A DNA stretch of 64,000 bases from an uncultured Bacteroidota bacterium. Its GTDB lineage: Bacteria; Bacteroidota; Bacteroidia; Flavobacteriales; Flavobacteriaceae. Under the pieces are notes generated by a model that was not told the origin of the DNA, ran no database searches, and saw nothing but the letters and a program-made list of their open reading frames with translations. Below, in pieces: positions 16,890-26,602 of the stretch. Position numbers and translations under genes: made by a program. The stretch spans positions 1 to 64,000 of the forward strand of contig CAILWV010000077.1 of assembly GCA_903838055.1 (NCBI GenBank), read 5' to 3'. How positions within the stretch are numbered: position 1 is the stretch's first letter; each line of letters begins with the position of its first letter.

Positions 16890-18830
16890 TTAAATATTTT
16901 TTCGATGCAACGGAACATTCAAAGCTGGCGAATAAACCATTGGATATTCTTCTATTTTAACATCACTCTTATCTAATCCGAATGCTTTTTCATCGGATAA
17001 GGATAATTTTTTTAACCAAAAATAGGTAGTTAATAACCAACCGTCTTTAAAAGCAAAATCATTTTCAACAGAAATAAATTTTTCAATAATTACAAATTTA
17101 AAATCTGGCTCATTATTATACTTTGTAGATCCATCAGGACGAATATGTAAATTTAATTCTTTTCTTTCTACTAATTCGTGAACAATTTTTTTGAAATACA
17201 ATTCCACTTTTGGCTGAATCCTAAATCCAACATTCAATACAACTTTAATTACTTTATCATCTAATAATTCAATTACTTCATAGTTTAACGCAAATGGATC
17301 ATTAGTTCTATTGATATGTAAAAACCAATAAACATCTGCTCTTTTAGGTTTTTTTGCAAAAATAGATTTTATTATTTTTTCCTCAATTTCATAAGTTTTA
17401 TCTGCTTTAGATAAATAAATTAAATGGGTTGCATATTTAGGTATACTATCGTCTTCACTTAATTCATTTAATATTGGAGTTTGCTCTTTTAAATTGGTAA
17501 ATCTTAAAAAAGTATTATTAATTTTTCTTGAATAATACCAAACATACATTACCATAAATATAAACAGCTCAAAGAATAAAAACATCCATCTCTCTTTAAT
17601 TTTTGAAACATTAGCAATAAAGAATGAAAATTCAATTATTGAGAAAATAACTAATATTAAAGTAACTAAACTTAATCTAACTTTTTTAATATAAACTAAA
17701 TAATAGCCTAATAATATGGTTGTCATCATCATTGCAATAGTAATAGAAAATCCGTATGCGGCTTCCATATTGGTGGAGTTTTTGAAATATAAAATCATTA
17801 AAACACAACCAAACCAAAGTATATTATTAATAGATGGAATATAAATTTGACCTTTTAAATTTGTAGGATTTTTAAGAGTAACTCTAGGCCAAAAATTTAA
17901 GGAAATCGCTTCATTTATCAAAGTGAACGAACCACTTATTAATGCTTGCGAAGCTATAATAGTTGCAAATGTTGCAATGATGACTCCAGGCAATAAAAAC
18001 CAATGAGGCATAATTGCATAAAATGGATTTCTTCCTGCTAATAACTGGCCTTGATGCGACATTAACCAAGCAGATTGCCCTAAATAACTTGCAACAAGAC
18101 TTATTTTCACAAAAATCCATGTCAATTGAATATTCTCTTTACCACAATGACCTAAGTCTGAATATAAGGCTTCGGCGCCTGTTGTACATAAAAATACAGC
18201 ACCTAATAACCAAAATCCTTTTGGATATTGTGTTAACAATTCATAAGCATAAACTGGATTAAGTGCCTTAATAATCATAGGATGATTAAAGATTTGCGAT
18301 ATTCCTAAAACTAATAACATCCCAAACCAAATAAACATTGCAGGTCCAAAAATAGAACCTACTTTTTGAGTTCCGAAGCGTTGAAAAATAAATAATAATG
18401 AAATAATTACTACAACTATTGGAATGGTTGGAATATTAGGAATAACATCGCCAAGTCCCTCAACTGCTGATGCTACCGATATTGGAGGTGTTATTATCCC
18501 ATCCGCTAACAATGTAGTTGCGCCCAGAATAGTTGGAATAACTAATTTTCCTTTTCCGAATCGTTTTACCAATGCATATAGAGAGAAAACTCCTCCTTCA
18601 CCATGATTATCAGCAGAAAGAGTAAGGATAATATATTTTAAAGTAGTTTGAAACGTAAGTGTCCAAAATACACAAGAAACGCCACCATAAACTAATAATT
18701 CTGATATTTTTTTAGTTCCGATGATTGCTTTCATAACATATAAAGGACTTGTTCCAATATCGCCATAAATTATTCCTAATGCCACTAAAAGTGTTACAGC
18801 TGTGATTTTGTGTTTTATTGATTGATTCAT
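16890..18830 (-). CDS. kup: Kup family potassium uptake transporter, copy 1
   Basis: A 646-residue inner-membrane K+ importer. It begins near GIIYGDIGTSPLYVMKAIIG (residues 20-39), the hallmark of the KUP/HAK/KT family. It has about 12 membrane segments, the SADNHGEGGVFSLYALVKR and DGIITPPISV motifs, and a cytoplasmic C-terminal domain of about 190 residues. It lies 113 bases below a KdpE-like regulator gene on the same strand, suggesting local control of potassium uptake. A paralogue is encoded at 34438-36423. Confidence 0.94.
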   Translation of the reverse strand: MNQSIKHKITAVTLLVALGIIYGDIGTSPLYVMKAIIGTKKISELLVYGGVSCVFWTLTFQTTLKYIILTLSADNHGEGGVFSLYALVKRFGKGKLVIPTILGATTLLADGIITPPISVASAVEGLGDVIPNIPTIPIVVVIISLLFIFQRFGTQKVGSIFGPAMFIWFGMLLVLGISQIFNHPMIIKALNPVYAYELLTQYPKGFWLLGAVFLCTTGAEALYSDLGHCGKENIQLTWIFVKISLVASYLGQSAWLMSHQGQLLAGRNPFYAIMPHWFLLPGVIIATFATIIASQALISGSFTLINEAISLNFWPRVTLKNPTNLKGQIYIPSINNILWFGCVLMILYFKNSTNMEAAYGFSITIAMMMTTILLGYYLVYIKKVRLSLVTLILVIFSIIEFSFFIANVSKIKERWMFLFFELFIFMVMYVWYYSRKINNTFLRFTNLKEQTPILNELSEDDSIPKYATHLIYLSKADKTYEIEEKIIKSIFAKKPKRADVYWFLHINRTNDPFALNYEVIELLDDKVIKVVLNVGFRIQPKVELYFKKIVHELVERKELNLHIRPDGSTKYNNEPDFKFVIIEKFISVENDFAFKDGWLLTTYFWLKKLSLSDEKAFGLDKSDVKIEEYPMVYSPALNVPLHRKNI

Positions 18831-18872
18831 TATATAAGTTTATGATTTTAAAATAATTAATGCTTAAAAAAA

Positions 18873-18884
18873 GACTAAAAAGTC
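18873..18884 (-). terminator. weak hairpin between kdpE-like gene and kup
   Basis: GACT and AGTC enclose a 4-base loop, followed on the minus strand by seven T residues. The stem is short, so it would be at most a partial attenuator between the regulator and kup. Confidence 0.3.
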
Positions 18885-18943
18885 CTATATCACTATGTTT
18901 ACACACGTAATTTCTTATAGATATTGATAAAATTTAATGTTAA

Positions 18944-19630
18944 TTAACTAGTATTGAACCTATAACCTACACCCGATTCTGTTAAAATAAATTTTGGACG
19001 ATTAGGATCATACTCTATTTTTTTTCGAAGTTGTGCTACAAAAACTCTTAAATATTGAGTTTGTTCAGAATAACTTTGTCCCCAAATTTCCCTAAGAATA
19101 TATTGATGCGTTAATACTCTGCCGTCATTTTTAATTAATAGCGTAAGTAAATTATATTCAGTTGCTGTAAACTTTACTATTTCATAATTTACTTTAACAA
19201 TTCTAGATGCAAAATCTATAATTATATTTCCAAAACTAATAACCGATTCATTTGTATTGCTAGATTTACTTCTTAAAGCTGTTCGAATTCTAGCCAATAA
19301 TTCTTGGGTTCTAAAAGGTTTTGTCAAATAATCATTTGCGCCATTATCTAATGCTTTTACGATTTCGAATTCGGCACTTTTAACGGTTAAGATAATTATC
19401 GGATTATGGTACCATACACGCAATTTAACTAACACCTCTTGTCCGTCTTGATCTGGTAATCCTAGATCTAATAAAATTAAATCGGGTTGGTTGCTTGCAG
19501 CGGCTGTAATTCCATCCTTTCCATTAATTGCAAAAAGAACTTTATAGTCATTAGCTTCCAAAGAAATTTCTAATAACTTTCGAATTTGAACTTCATCATC
19601 AATCACCAATATGGAAAAACCATTATTCAT
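18944..19630 (-). CDS. KdpE-like response regulator
   Basis: A 228-residue OmpR-family regulator. The receiver has D11/D12, phospho-acceptor D55, T82 and K104. The C-terminal winged helix (about 130-225) contains TATEYNLLTLLIKNDGRVLTHQ-type and VFVAQLRKKIEYDPNRPKFI segments typical of KdpE. Its ATG overlaps the end of the kinase gene by 8 bases (ATGAATAA), so translation is coupled. kup follows on the same strand and is the obvious candidate target, because no kdpFABC is seen in the window. Confidence 0.88.
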   Translation of the reverse strand: MNNGFSILVIDDEVQIRKLLEISLEANDYKVLFAINGKDGITAAASNQPDLILLDLGLPDQDGQEVLVKLRVWYHNPIIILTVKSAEFEIVKALDNGANDYLTKPFRTQELLARIRTALRSKSSNTNESVISFGNIIIDFASRIVKVNYEIVKFTATEYNLLTLLIKNDGRVLTHQYILREIWGQSYSEQTQYLRVFVAQLRKKIEYDPNRPKFILTESGVGYRFNTS

Positions 19631-20732
19631 TTGGTAAAGAATTAATAGGTAAACAATCTACATTAAACTCCAAAGTAAAACTGGCACCACCATCTTCGGA
19701 ATTTTTCAAAGAAATAATTCCATTTTGAGCTTCTACAAAACCTTTTACAATGGATAATCCCAAACCTGTTCCTCCAGTTTTAGAGTCTTTAAATCTATGA
19801 AATTTATCAAATGCACGGTCAATTTCATCCTCCGGAAATCCATAACCTGTATCCGAAATGGTAATAATGCATTTTTTAATTAGATCTATATGTTGGTCAT
19901 AATCGATATCTACTTCATATTTAACATCAATTTGAATCGAAGCACCTTTAGGAGTATGTTGGGAACAATTGTAAATTAAATTATAAATAATTTGTTCCAT
20001 CAATCCATAATCTAGTTTAAAGAGAGGTAAATTTTCACTAATTAAATAATTAATTTTATGGTCTTTGGTTTCTTCCGATAATCGATTACAAACATTATAA
20101 ACAATTTCTTTTACGTCACACCAATCCAATTTAGGATGAATATAACCCGATTCTAAACGAGACATATTTAATAAATTTTCTACTTGATAATTTAATTTCA
20201 TCGAAGCCTTTTCAATTTCATCATATAAATCCTGTTGTTTTTCGGAAGATAAATTTACTGTTTTTTGTTGTAAAGTATCTATAGAACCTACTATTGCTGC
20301 TATAGGAGTTCGTAATTCGTGAGATAGAGAATCTAACAAGGTATTATATAATTTTAAAGTGCTAGCCCTAGTTTCTTTTATATGGATAGCGCGTTGCATT
20401 CTTCTAAACTTATTAGTTAATACAGCATTTATTAAGGCAATAATAAAAAACATTATCAATAAAAATGCGTCTTCTGCATTATCAATATGAAGTGTATAAT
20501 AGGGTTTGATAAATAAATAATCTAAAGCCAACGCACTTAATATTGCTGCTAATAAAACTGCTTTTATTTCGAGAAAAATTGCTAATAAAGAAACTAATAA
20601 TAAAAGTATATAACCTACAATTTTATAATCTATAGAATCTCTAACTAAAATACATAACAAAGAAACCAATAACACAGATAGAATACTTGTTAGGTAGGGT
20701 TTAGAAGGACTTTTATGAAACAACTTTTCCAT
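19623..20732 (-). CDS. short KdpD-like sensor histidine kinase
   Basis: A 369-residue membrane kinase. Four membrane segments (about residues 12-105) resemble the DUF4118 module of KdpD. Then come a linker, the HisKA box SLSHELRTPIAAIVG with H138, the N box NLIYNCSQHTPKG, DTGYGFP and GTGLGLSIV. Compared with classical KdpD (about 890 residues) the N-terminal KdpD and Usp domains and the GAF-like region are absent. The ATG at 20732 is chosen because the longer TTG start would lie on the promoter box at 20748-20755. Confidence 0.88.
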   Translation of the reverse strand: MEKLFHKSPSKPYLTSILSVLLVSLLCILVRDSIDYKIVGYILLLLVSLLAIFLEIKAVLLAAILSALALDYLFIKPYYTLHIDNAEDAFLLIMFFIIALINAVLTNKFRRMQRAIHIKETRASTLKLYNTLLDSLSHELRTPIAAIVGSIDTLQQKTVNLSSEKQQDLYDEIEKASMKLNYQVENLLNMSRLESGYIHPKLDWCDVKEIVYNVCNRLSEETKDHKINYLISENLPLFKLDYGLMEQIIYNLIYNCSQHTPKGASIQIDVKYEVDIDYDQHIDLIKKCIITISDTGYGFPEDEIDRAFDKFHRFKDSKTGGTGLGLSIVKGFVEAQNGIISLKNSEDGGASFTLEFNVDCLPINSLPNE

Positions 20733-20747
20733 TGTTATTATTTTTGA

Positions 20748-20755
20748 CAAAGTTA
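20748..20755 (-). promoter_or_regulatory. -7 box of the kdpDE-like operon
   Basis: On the minus strand TAACTTTG fits TAnnTTTG, with a predicted start near 20743 and the ATG at 20732. It decides the kinase start codon. Confidence 0.5.
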
Positions 20756-20907
20756 CAATGGAACTTGTTAGTTAAAAATAATAAAAGTTATTGAATGCAT
20801 AAAGATTTTATAAAGATTATTTTTATGACTAACTAATAACAATACAAATAGGATTTACTACTTTTACGAACTTATTTTAGTATTATAAATTTAATATCAA
20901 ATATTCC

Positions 20908-21726
20908 ATGTCAGTAGCTAAAAAAGATTATAAAAGAATAACTACCAAGTCCCTTATTGAAATGAAAGCCAACGGAGAAAAAATCTCTATGTTAACCGCT
21001 TATGATTATACAATGGCTAAAATTGTAGATATTGCCGGAGTTGATGTAATTCTTGTAGGAGATTCTGCAAGTAATGTTATGGCTGGTCATGAAACTACAT
21101 TACCAATCACTTTAGATCATATGATTTATCACGCATCTTCTGTAGTTAGAGCAGTACAAAGAGCATTAGTAGTTGTTGATTTACCTTTTGGAAGTTACCA
21201 ATCAGATCCTAAAGAAGCGCTACGTTCCTCTATCAGAATTATGAAAGAAAGTGGTGGTCATGCTGTAAAACTTGAAGGTGGAAGCGAAATTAAAGATTCT
21301 ATCAAAAAAATATTAAATGCTGGAATTCCGGTTATGGGTCATTTAGGATTAACCCCACAATCTATTTACAAATTTGGAAGTTATACCGTTCGTGCAAAAG
21401 AAGATGCTGAAGCAGATAAACTTATTGAAGATGCTAAATTATTAGAAAAACTAGGTTGTTTTTCGTTAGTATTAGAAAAAATACCAGCTAATTTGGCTGA
21501 AAAAGTAGCAAAAAGTATTTCAATTCCCGTAATCGGAATTGGTGCTGGCAGCGGTGTTGATGGCCAAGTCTTGGTAATCCACGACATGTTAGGAATGAAT
21601 AATGAATTTAGTCCACGCTTTTTAAGAAGATACTTAAATCTTTATGAACAAATGACAACAGCCATTGGTAATTATGTTACGGATGTGAAAAGCGAAGATT
21701 TTCCAAACGCTAACGAACAGTATTAA
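20908..21726 (+). CDS. panB: 3-methyl-2-oxobutanoate hydroxymethyltransferase
   Basis: A 272-residue enzyme making ketopantoate from 2-oxoisovalerate and methylene-THF, the first committed step to pantothenate and CoA. Visible motifs are [42 protein letters not shown], and [18 protein letters not shown] near the C-terminus. The length is normal. It is divergent from the kdpDE-like operon. A downstream RluA-type gene lies 200 bases away, with nothing recognisable in the gap. Confidence 0.96.
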   Translation: MSVAKKDYKRITTKSLIEMKANGEKISMLTAYDYTMAKIVDIAGVDVILVGDSASNVMAGHETTLPITLDHMIYHASSVVRAVQRALVVVDLPFGSYQSDPKEALRSSIRIMKESGGHAVKLEGGSEIKDSIKKILNAGIPVMGHLGLTPQSIYKFGSYTVRAKEDAEADKLIEDAKLLEKLGCFSLVLEKIPANLAEKVAKSISIPVIGIGAGSGVDGQVLVIHDMLGMNNEFSPRFLRRYLNLYEQMTTAIGNYVTDVKSEDFPNANEQY

Positions 21727-21927
21727 TTTTGAATTCTTAGATTGTTATTAAAAGGTAGCTACATACATTTTGATTTACTAAAAAAAATAGGATTGATTTG
21801 TTTAGAAGAACGTATTTTGAGGCAATGAATTTGAAAAGTTTACTTGAAAGTAATGATATAAAAGTTTTTACCATAAATGAATAGGTCAATTATTGAACCA
21901 TTGCATCTAAAAATCTAAGATGTCCAA

Positions 21928-22617
21928 ATGAAAATCATCTCAACAAAATCCAACCTACAGGTTCTCCACGAAGACAATCATATTATTGTGATTAATAAAC
22001 GCGTAGGCGATATTGTTCAAGGCGATAAAACTGGAGATAAACCACTATCGGAAGTTGTAAAAGAGTATATTAAAGATAAATATAATAAACCAGGAGAAGT
22101 CTTCTTAGGTGTAGTGCATCGTTTGGATAGACCTACAACAGGAATAGTAGTTTTTGCTAAAACAAGCAAAGCATTAACTAGATTGAACGAACTTTTTAGC
22201 AATCGTGAAACACAAAAAACCTATTGGGCGGTAGTAAAAAATAAACCTGCAAAAAAAGAAGATAATTTGATTCATTTTATAAAAAGAAATGAAAAAAATA
22301 ATACCTCTAAAGCACATATTAATGAGGTGCCAGACAGTAAAAGATCATCGTTAGATTATAAAATAATTAAAGAGCTAAACAATTATTTTGCTTTAGAAAT
22401 AAATCTTCATACAGGAAGACACCATCAAATTCGATCCCAATTATCTAGTATTGGATGCCCAATAAAAGGAGATTTAAAATATGGTTTTGATCGCAGTAAT
22501 CCTGATGGTGGAATTCATCTTCACGCAAGAAAATTAGTATTTATTCATCCTGTTTCTAAGGAACTGTTAACTATTGTGGCTCCCTCTCCAGAAGATGTTA
22601 TTTGGAATGCAGTTTAA
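21928..22617 (+). CDS. RluA family pseudouridine synthase
   Basis: A 229-residue enzyme converting uridine to pseudouridine in rRNA or tRNA. The catalytic motif is HRLDRPTTGIVVFAKT (Asp in RLD, about residues 64-79), and the family motif LHTGRHHQIRSQLSSIGCPIKGD follows. There is no N-terminal S4 domain, so the protein is compact. The exact target base cannot be read from the sequence. The downstream aldehyde dehydrogenase gene starts 27 bases on and is probably co-transcribed. Confidence 0.9.
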   Translation: MKIISTKSNLQVLHEDNHIIVINKRVGDIVQGDKTGDKPLSEVVKEYIKDKYNKPGEVFLGVVHRLDRPTTGIVVFAKTSKALTRLNELFSNRETQKTYWAVVKNKPAKKEDNLIHFIKRNEKNNTSKAHINEVPDSKRSSLDYKIIKELNNYFALEINLHTGRHHQIRSQLSSIGCPIKGDLKYGFDRSNPDGGIHLHARKLVFIHPVSKELLTIVAPSPEDVIWNAV

Positions 22618-22644
22618 TTTTTGCAAACTAAAATATATAAAAGA

Positions 22645-23973
22645 ATGATATATAAATCGAATATTAATTATAGAAAAGAAAAACTTCAAGACTTATTAAA
22701 GTCAATTCTAAAACATGAAGATAAAATAATATCGTCTTTATATGAAGATTTTAAAAAACCCAAATTTGAAGCAGTTGTCACAGAAACTAGTTATGTAATT
22801 TCGGATTTAAAACATACTATTAAAAATTTAAACAAATGGGCAAGACCAAAATATGTTTTTCCTTCTATATTAAATTTTCCTTCTATTGATTATATTTTAA
22901 AAGAACCTTATGGTGAAATTTTAATTATCGCGCCTTGGAATTATCCTTTTCAGTTGGCACTTTGTCCATTAATTGCTGCCGTAGCTGCCGGAAATAAAGT
23001 TGTAGTTAAACCATCAGAACTTACTCCTGCTACCTCGGCAATACTATCGAAAATAGTTAGTGAAGTATTTGATGAAAATCATGTGCAAGTCGTAGAGGGT
23101 GGCGTTACTGTTTCTCAAGATTTATTAGCAAAACGTTGGGATTACATTTTTTTCACAGGAAGTATAGCTGTAGGGAAAATTGTAGCCAAAGCAGCAGCAA
23201 ATTTTATGACTCCAACAATATTAGAACTTGGAGGAAAAAACCCATGTATTGTAGATGAAAAATGTGCCATTCAACTTGCTGCAAAAAGAATTGTTTGGGG
23301 GAAATTTATTAATGCTGGACAAACCTGTATAGCACCGGATTATATTTTAGTACATTCTAATATTAAATCAAAATTAATAAAAGCACTTCAAGTAGAAATA
23401 ATAGAGGCATATGGAGAAAATCCTGAAACGTCAAAAGATTATACTAGAATAATAAACAAAAAAAATTGGAAGCGTCTGACTCAATTTTTAGAAAACCAAA
23501 GCATACTCTTTGGAGGTCAAAATAATCCAAATACTAATTACATTGCCCCGACTCTTTTAAACGAACCTGAATTGAGTAGTTTAGTAATGCAAGATGAAAT
23601 TTTTGGACCAATTTTACCTATTTTAAGCTATAAAAATGAGGAAGAAATTGAAAATATTATTTCTAATTATGAAAAACCGTTAGCACTTTATGTTTTTTCA
23701 AGTGATACAAAATGGGCAAGAAAAATAGTCCAAAAATATTCTTTTGGTGGTGGCTGTATTAACGATACAGTAATCCATTTTTCAAACCACAGATTACCAT
23801 TTGGTGGGGTTGGCAATAGCGGAATTGGTGCATACCATGGTAAACTGAGTTTTGACACTTTTTCACATAATAAAGCAATTGTAAAAAAAGCAACTTGGCT
23901 AGATTTACCAATGAGATACGCTCCATACAAGGATAAAATAAAAATACTTCAAAAATTTTTAAATTGGTGGTAA
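22645..23973 (+). CDS. aldehyde dehydrogenase, class 3-like
   Basis: A 442-residue NAD(P)-dependent aldehyde dehydrogenase of the shorter class 3/fatty aldehyde type. The motifs are PWNYPFQLALCPLIAAVAAG, FFTGSIAVGKIV, general-base region LELGGKNPCIVDE, and the catalytic Cys in NAGQTCIAPDY. It ends with a hydrophobic YKDKIKILQKFLNWW tail. A TTG eight codons earlier is open, but the ATG at 22645 is preceded by an AAAAGA run and fits the family start. The substrate is unknown, possibly medium-chain or aromatic aldehydes. Confidence 0.9.
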   Translation: MIYKSNINYRKEKLQDLLKSILKHEDKIISSLYEDFKKPKFEAVVTETSYVISDLKHTIKNLNKWARPKYVFPSILNFPSIDYILKEPYGEILIIAPWNYPFQLALCPLIAAVAAGNKVVVKPSELTPATSAILSKIVSEVFDENHVQVVEGGVTVSQDLLAKRWDYIFFTGSIAVGKIVAKAAANFMTPTILELGGKNPCIVDEKCAIQLAAKRIVWGKFINAGQTCIAPDYILVHSNIKSKLIKALQVEIIEAYGENPETSKDYTRIINKKNWKRLTQFLENQSILFGGQNNPNTNYIAPTLLNEPELSSLVMQDEIFGPILPILSYKNEEEIENIISNYEKPLALYVFSSDTKWARKIVQKYSFGGGCINDTVIHFSNHRLPFGGVGNSGIGAYHGKLSFDTFSHNKAIVKKATWLDLPMRYAPYKDKIKILQKFLNWW

Positions 23974-24301
23974 AAGGAATAAATTTTCACTAACTATTGC
24001 ATAGCTTTTTTATAAGCCAATCCAGCTATTCGTTTCAAGAAAACAAGAAACAAATATATTTTGTTATCTAAATTAAAGTAGCTTCTTTCAGTCGCCCTTT
24101 TAATTAGACAAAATTATATTTTTTTCAATGTTTTGCTTTCCTCTGCTATCTGGGCTAAAAAATATGAAAAACATAAAAAAGCTAGACAAAACATTAAGAA
24201 ATTTGTCACATTCATAAATCGTGTAAATAAAATCTAATTTTATAAAATGTTGCTACTTTTTTGAAAAAGCAATTAATAAATTTGTAGTCAAACATCATAT
24301 T
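23974..24301. other. 328-base intergenic region
   Basis: No gene, RNA or strong hairpin is apparent. The only signal is a TAAATTTG -7 box (24277-24284) upstream of the HMG-CoA synthase gene. One 17-codon open frame near 24161 has no supporting features. Confidence 0.55.
24277..24284 (+). promoter_or_regulatory. -7 box for the HMG-CoA synthase gene
   Basis: TAAATTTG fits TAnnTTTG 17 bases before the ATG. Possible TTG boxes upstream are at 13 and 24 bases, neither at ideal spacing. Confidence 0.45.
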
Positions 24302-25624
24302 ATGAAAGTAGGAATTGACAGCATTACAATAGACATCCCAAAAATACATTTACCTATTAATACGCTTGCACTTAATAGAAACATTGAAGCCGATAAGTTA
24401 ATAAAAGGCCTCGGTTTACAAAAAATGAGTTTCCCCGATGTCCACAACGATGTGGTTACTTTTGCTACAAATGCAGTCTACCAACTTTTACAACAAGAAC
24501 AAATAAAACCAGAAGAAATAGCAAGAATATATGTTGGCACAGAAAGTGGTGTAGACTCGTCAAAACCTATTGCATCTTATATTACGGCATTATTAGAACA
24601 ACAATTTGGAGATGGCTCCTTTCGCTATTGCGATACTCTAGACATGACCTTTGCTTGTATTGGTGCAGTAGATGCACTACAATCGACTTTAGATTTTATC
24701 CGACTAAATCCTACAAAAAAAGCTATTGTTGTAGCAACAGACAATGCCAAATACGATTTAAATTCAACTGGAGAATACACCCAAGGAGCTGGAGCAATTG
24801 CCATGTTAATAACTGCTAATCCTAGAGTATTGGCTTTTTCTAATGAAGTTGGAGTATCTTCACAAGGGGTTTTTGATTTTTTTAAGCCCCGACGCTATCT
24901 TTCTAAAAATGAAATATTAAATACAACTGATAATCCGGAATGGTTTGGAATATTAGAAAATGAAATTGCAATCTATAAAGAACAGCCCGTTTTTGATGGA
25001 CAATATTCTAACCAATGCTATATCAACAGAACAAATGAAGCCTATTTTCATTACAAAGAAATTACCAAACAAAATGGACCTTTATATCAAAATTGGGAAA
25101 ACATATTAATGCATCTTCCCTATTGTTTTCAAGCACGAAGAACTTTTGTTGAAATTTATGCCAAAGAAAACCAATTAAATGACGAAATCAAGATTATTGC
25201 TAAAAGAGATGATTATTTAGAGTTTGTTAACAAAACTATTTTCCCTTCAGAAATTGCATCAGGTCAAATAGGAAATATGTACACAGGTTCAATCTTCTTA
25301 GGACTACTGTCAACCTTAGCATATCATTTACAAAATGACACTGATATTATCAATAAAAAAATGGGTTTTATTGCCTATGGTAGTGGATCTAAGGCAAAAG
25401 TATTTGAAGCAGAAGTTCAACCAAAATGGCAGTCAGTTATTTCTAAAATTAACTTATTTGAAAGATTAGATACTAGCACTGAAATAGATTTCGGAACCTA
25501 TATATCTTTGCACAAAAAAGAAAGAAAACAATCGGTGCTGTCTCCTAAAAACGAATTTGTAATAGATTATATTGAGAAAGAAAATCCTGTGTTATTAGGC
25601 GCAAGATATTATAAGTTTGTTTAG
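24302..25624 (+). CDS. hydroxymethylglutaryl-CoA synthase
   Basis: A 440-residue thiolase-fold enzyme condensing acetyl-CoA with acetoacetyl-CoA to HMG-CoA, an early step of the mevalonate route to isoprenoids that flavobacteria use. The catalytic Cys is C119 in MTFACIGAVDALQ, and the acidic residue is E81 in GTESGVDSSKP. The His is likely in MHLPYCFQARR. The overall length fits bacterial HMG-CoA synthases. The 3' end overlaps the convergent esterase gene by 4 bases. Confidence 0.9.
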   Translation: MKVGIDSITIDIPKIHLPINTLALNRNIEADKLIKGLGLQKMSFPDVHNDVVTFATNAVYQLLQQEQIKPEEIARIYVGTESGVDSSKPIASYITALLEQQFGDGSFRYCDTLDMTFACIGAVDALQSTLDFIRLNPTKKAIVVATDNAKYDLNSTGEYTQGAGAIAMLITANPRVLAFSNEVGVSSQGVFDFFKPRRYLSKNEILNTTDNPEWFGILENEIAIYKEQPVFDGQYSNQCYINRTNEAYFHYKEITKQNGPLYQNWENILMHLPYCFQARRTFVEIYAKENQLNDEIKIIAKRDDYLEFVNKTIFPSEIASGQIGNMYTGSIFLGLLSTLAYHLQNDTDIINKKMGFIAYGSGSKAKVFEAEVQPKWQSVISKINLFERLDTSTEIDFGTYISLHKKERKQSVLSPKNEFVIDYIEKENPVLLGARYYKFV

Positions 25625-26544
25625 TTCTTGCCCAATAAAAACTCCATGGGAATTGAAAATCGTTTACTCCATGATTTTTCGCTGTGGTCGTCACCTTCAA
25701 ACTTTTTGGTGAGCCAATTACGATTATCATAGCCTTTTGATTTCATAATAGCATCAACTTTAGGCTGTAAAGTTTGGTACATAGCATCAAGTGTTGCTGT
25801 GCCATAATCAAAATATATCTTATGTCCTTTTGGATCTGGTAAATGATTTTTTATATATGCAAAAAATACATCCGGAATAGGATTATTTTCTAATCCAAAA
25901 ATACCTGGCCAATGGGTTGACAAACATGCAGCACCTCCAAATATTTTAGGATATTCGCAAATAGCATACAATGAAATCAAACCACCCATACTGCTTCCTG
26001 CAATAAATGTATGTTCATTATCCGTATAAACAGAATATTTTTTATCTATTAAAGGCTTTACTTCTTGTACAATAAATTTCAAATAATTATCAGAATTAAT
26101 TTTTCCGTTATTAAAAACACTTTGACCATTACTCCTATTTGCATTATAAATAGAATCTTGTTGTGTTTTAGCTAAACTTTCAAAAGGCTTTTGAGGAAAA
26201 TAATCAATATGTCTAGTGATGCCGCCATTCCAAATGCCAACTACAATAACATCTTGAATTTTGGATTCTGTAATTAACTTCCCTAACACTTCATCTACTT
26301 CCCAGGCTTGTTTATTCCAGGTAGTTTCAGCATCATAAAGCATCTGACCATCATGCATATACAGGACAGCATATTTTTTAGAATCTGAATAATTTTCAGG
26401 CAACCAAATGTCAATATTTCTTGAAGTTAAATATTTAGATGATAGATTTTCAATTCGTTCTAAAGAGCCACTTGAAACTTTTGGTAAGGTTTGAGCAAAA
26501 AGTGAATTAGCAATAAATAGAAAGAATATTTTTTTAAAATACAT
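25621..26544 (-). CDS. secreted alpha/beta-hydrolase, putative esterase family
   Basis: A 307-residue protein with a signal peptide (MYFKKIFFLFIANSLFA). The hydrolase fold is of the putative esterase (esterase D/enterochelin esterase-like) family. The chain includes YAVLYMHDGQMLYD, nucleophile elbow GSSMGGLISLYA with its Ser, and a late His in EGDDHSEKSW. The substrate is unknown. Ester bonds of feruloyl, siderophore or carbohydrate esters are possible. Its stop overlaps the stop of the convergent HMG-CoA synthase gene. Confidence 0.85.
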   Translation of the reverse strand: MYFKKIFFLFIANSLFAQTLPKVSSGSLERIENLSSKYLTSRNIDIWLPENYSDSKKYAVLYMHDGQMLYDAETTWNKQAWEVDEVLGKLITESKIQDVIVVGIWNGGITRHIDYFPQKPFESLAKTQQDSIYNANRSNGQSVFNNGKINSDNYLKFIVQEVKPLIDKKYSVYTDNEHTFIAGSSMGGLISLYAICEYPKIFGGAACLSTHWPGIFGLENNPIPDVFFAYIKNHLPDPKGHKIYFDYGTATLDAMYQTLQPKVDAIMKSKGYDNRNWLTKKFEGDDHSEKSWSKRFSIPMEFLLGKN

Positions 26545-26602
26545 ACAAATTTATTTTAGCAAGATTTTATTTATTAAAACATCTATTTTATTTTAATACT
26601 AA

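Noticed and set aside
22621..22644. TTG start for the aldehyde dehydrogenase
   Set aside because: It begins 3 bases after the rluA-type stop without a purine tract. The ATG at 22645 has one and fits the family.
24161..24214. 17-codon frame MKNIKKLDKTLRNLSHS in the gap before the HMG-CoA synthase gene
   Set aside because: Too short, with no promoter, conservation evidence or recognisable motif.
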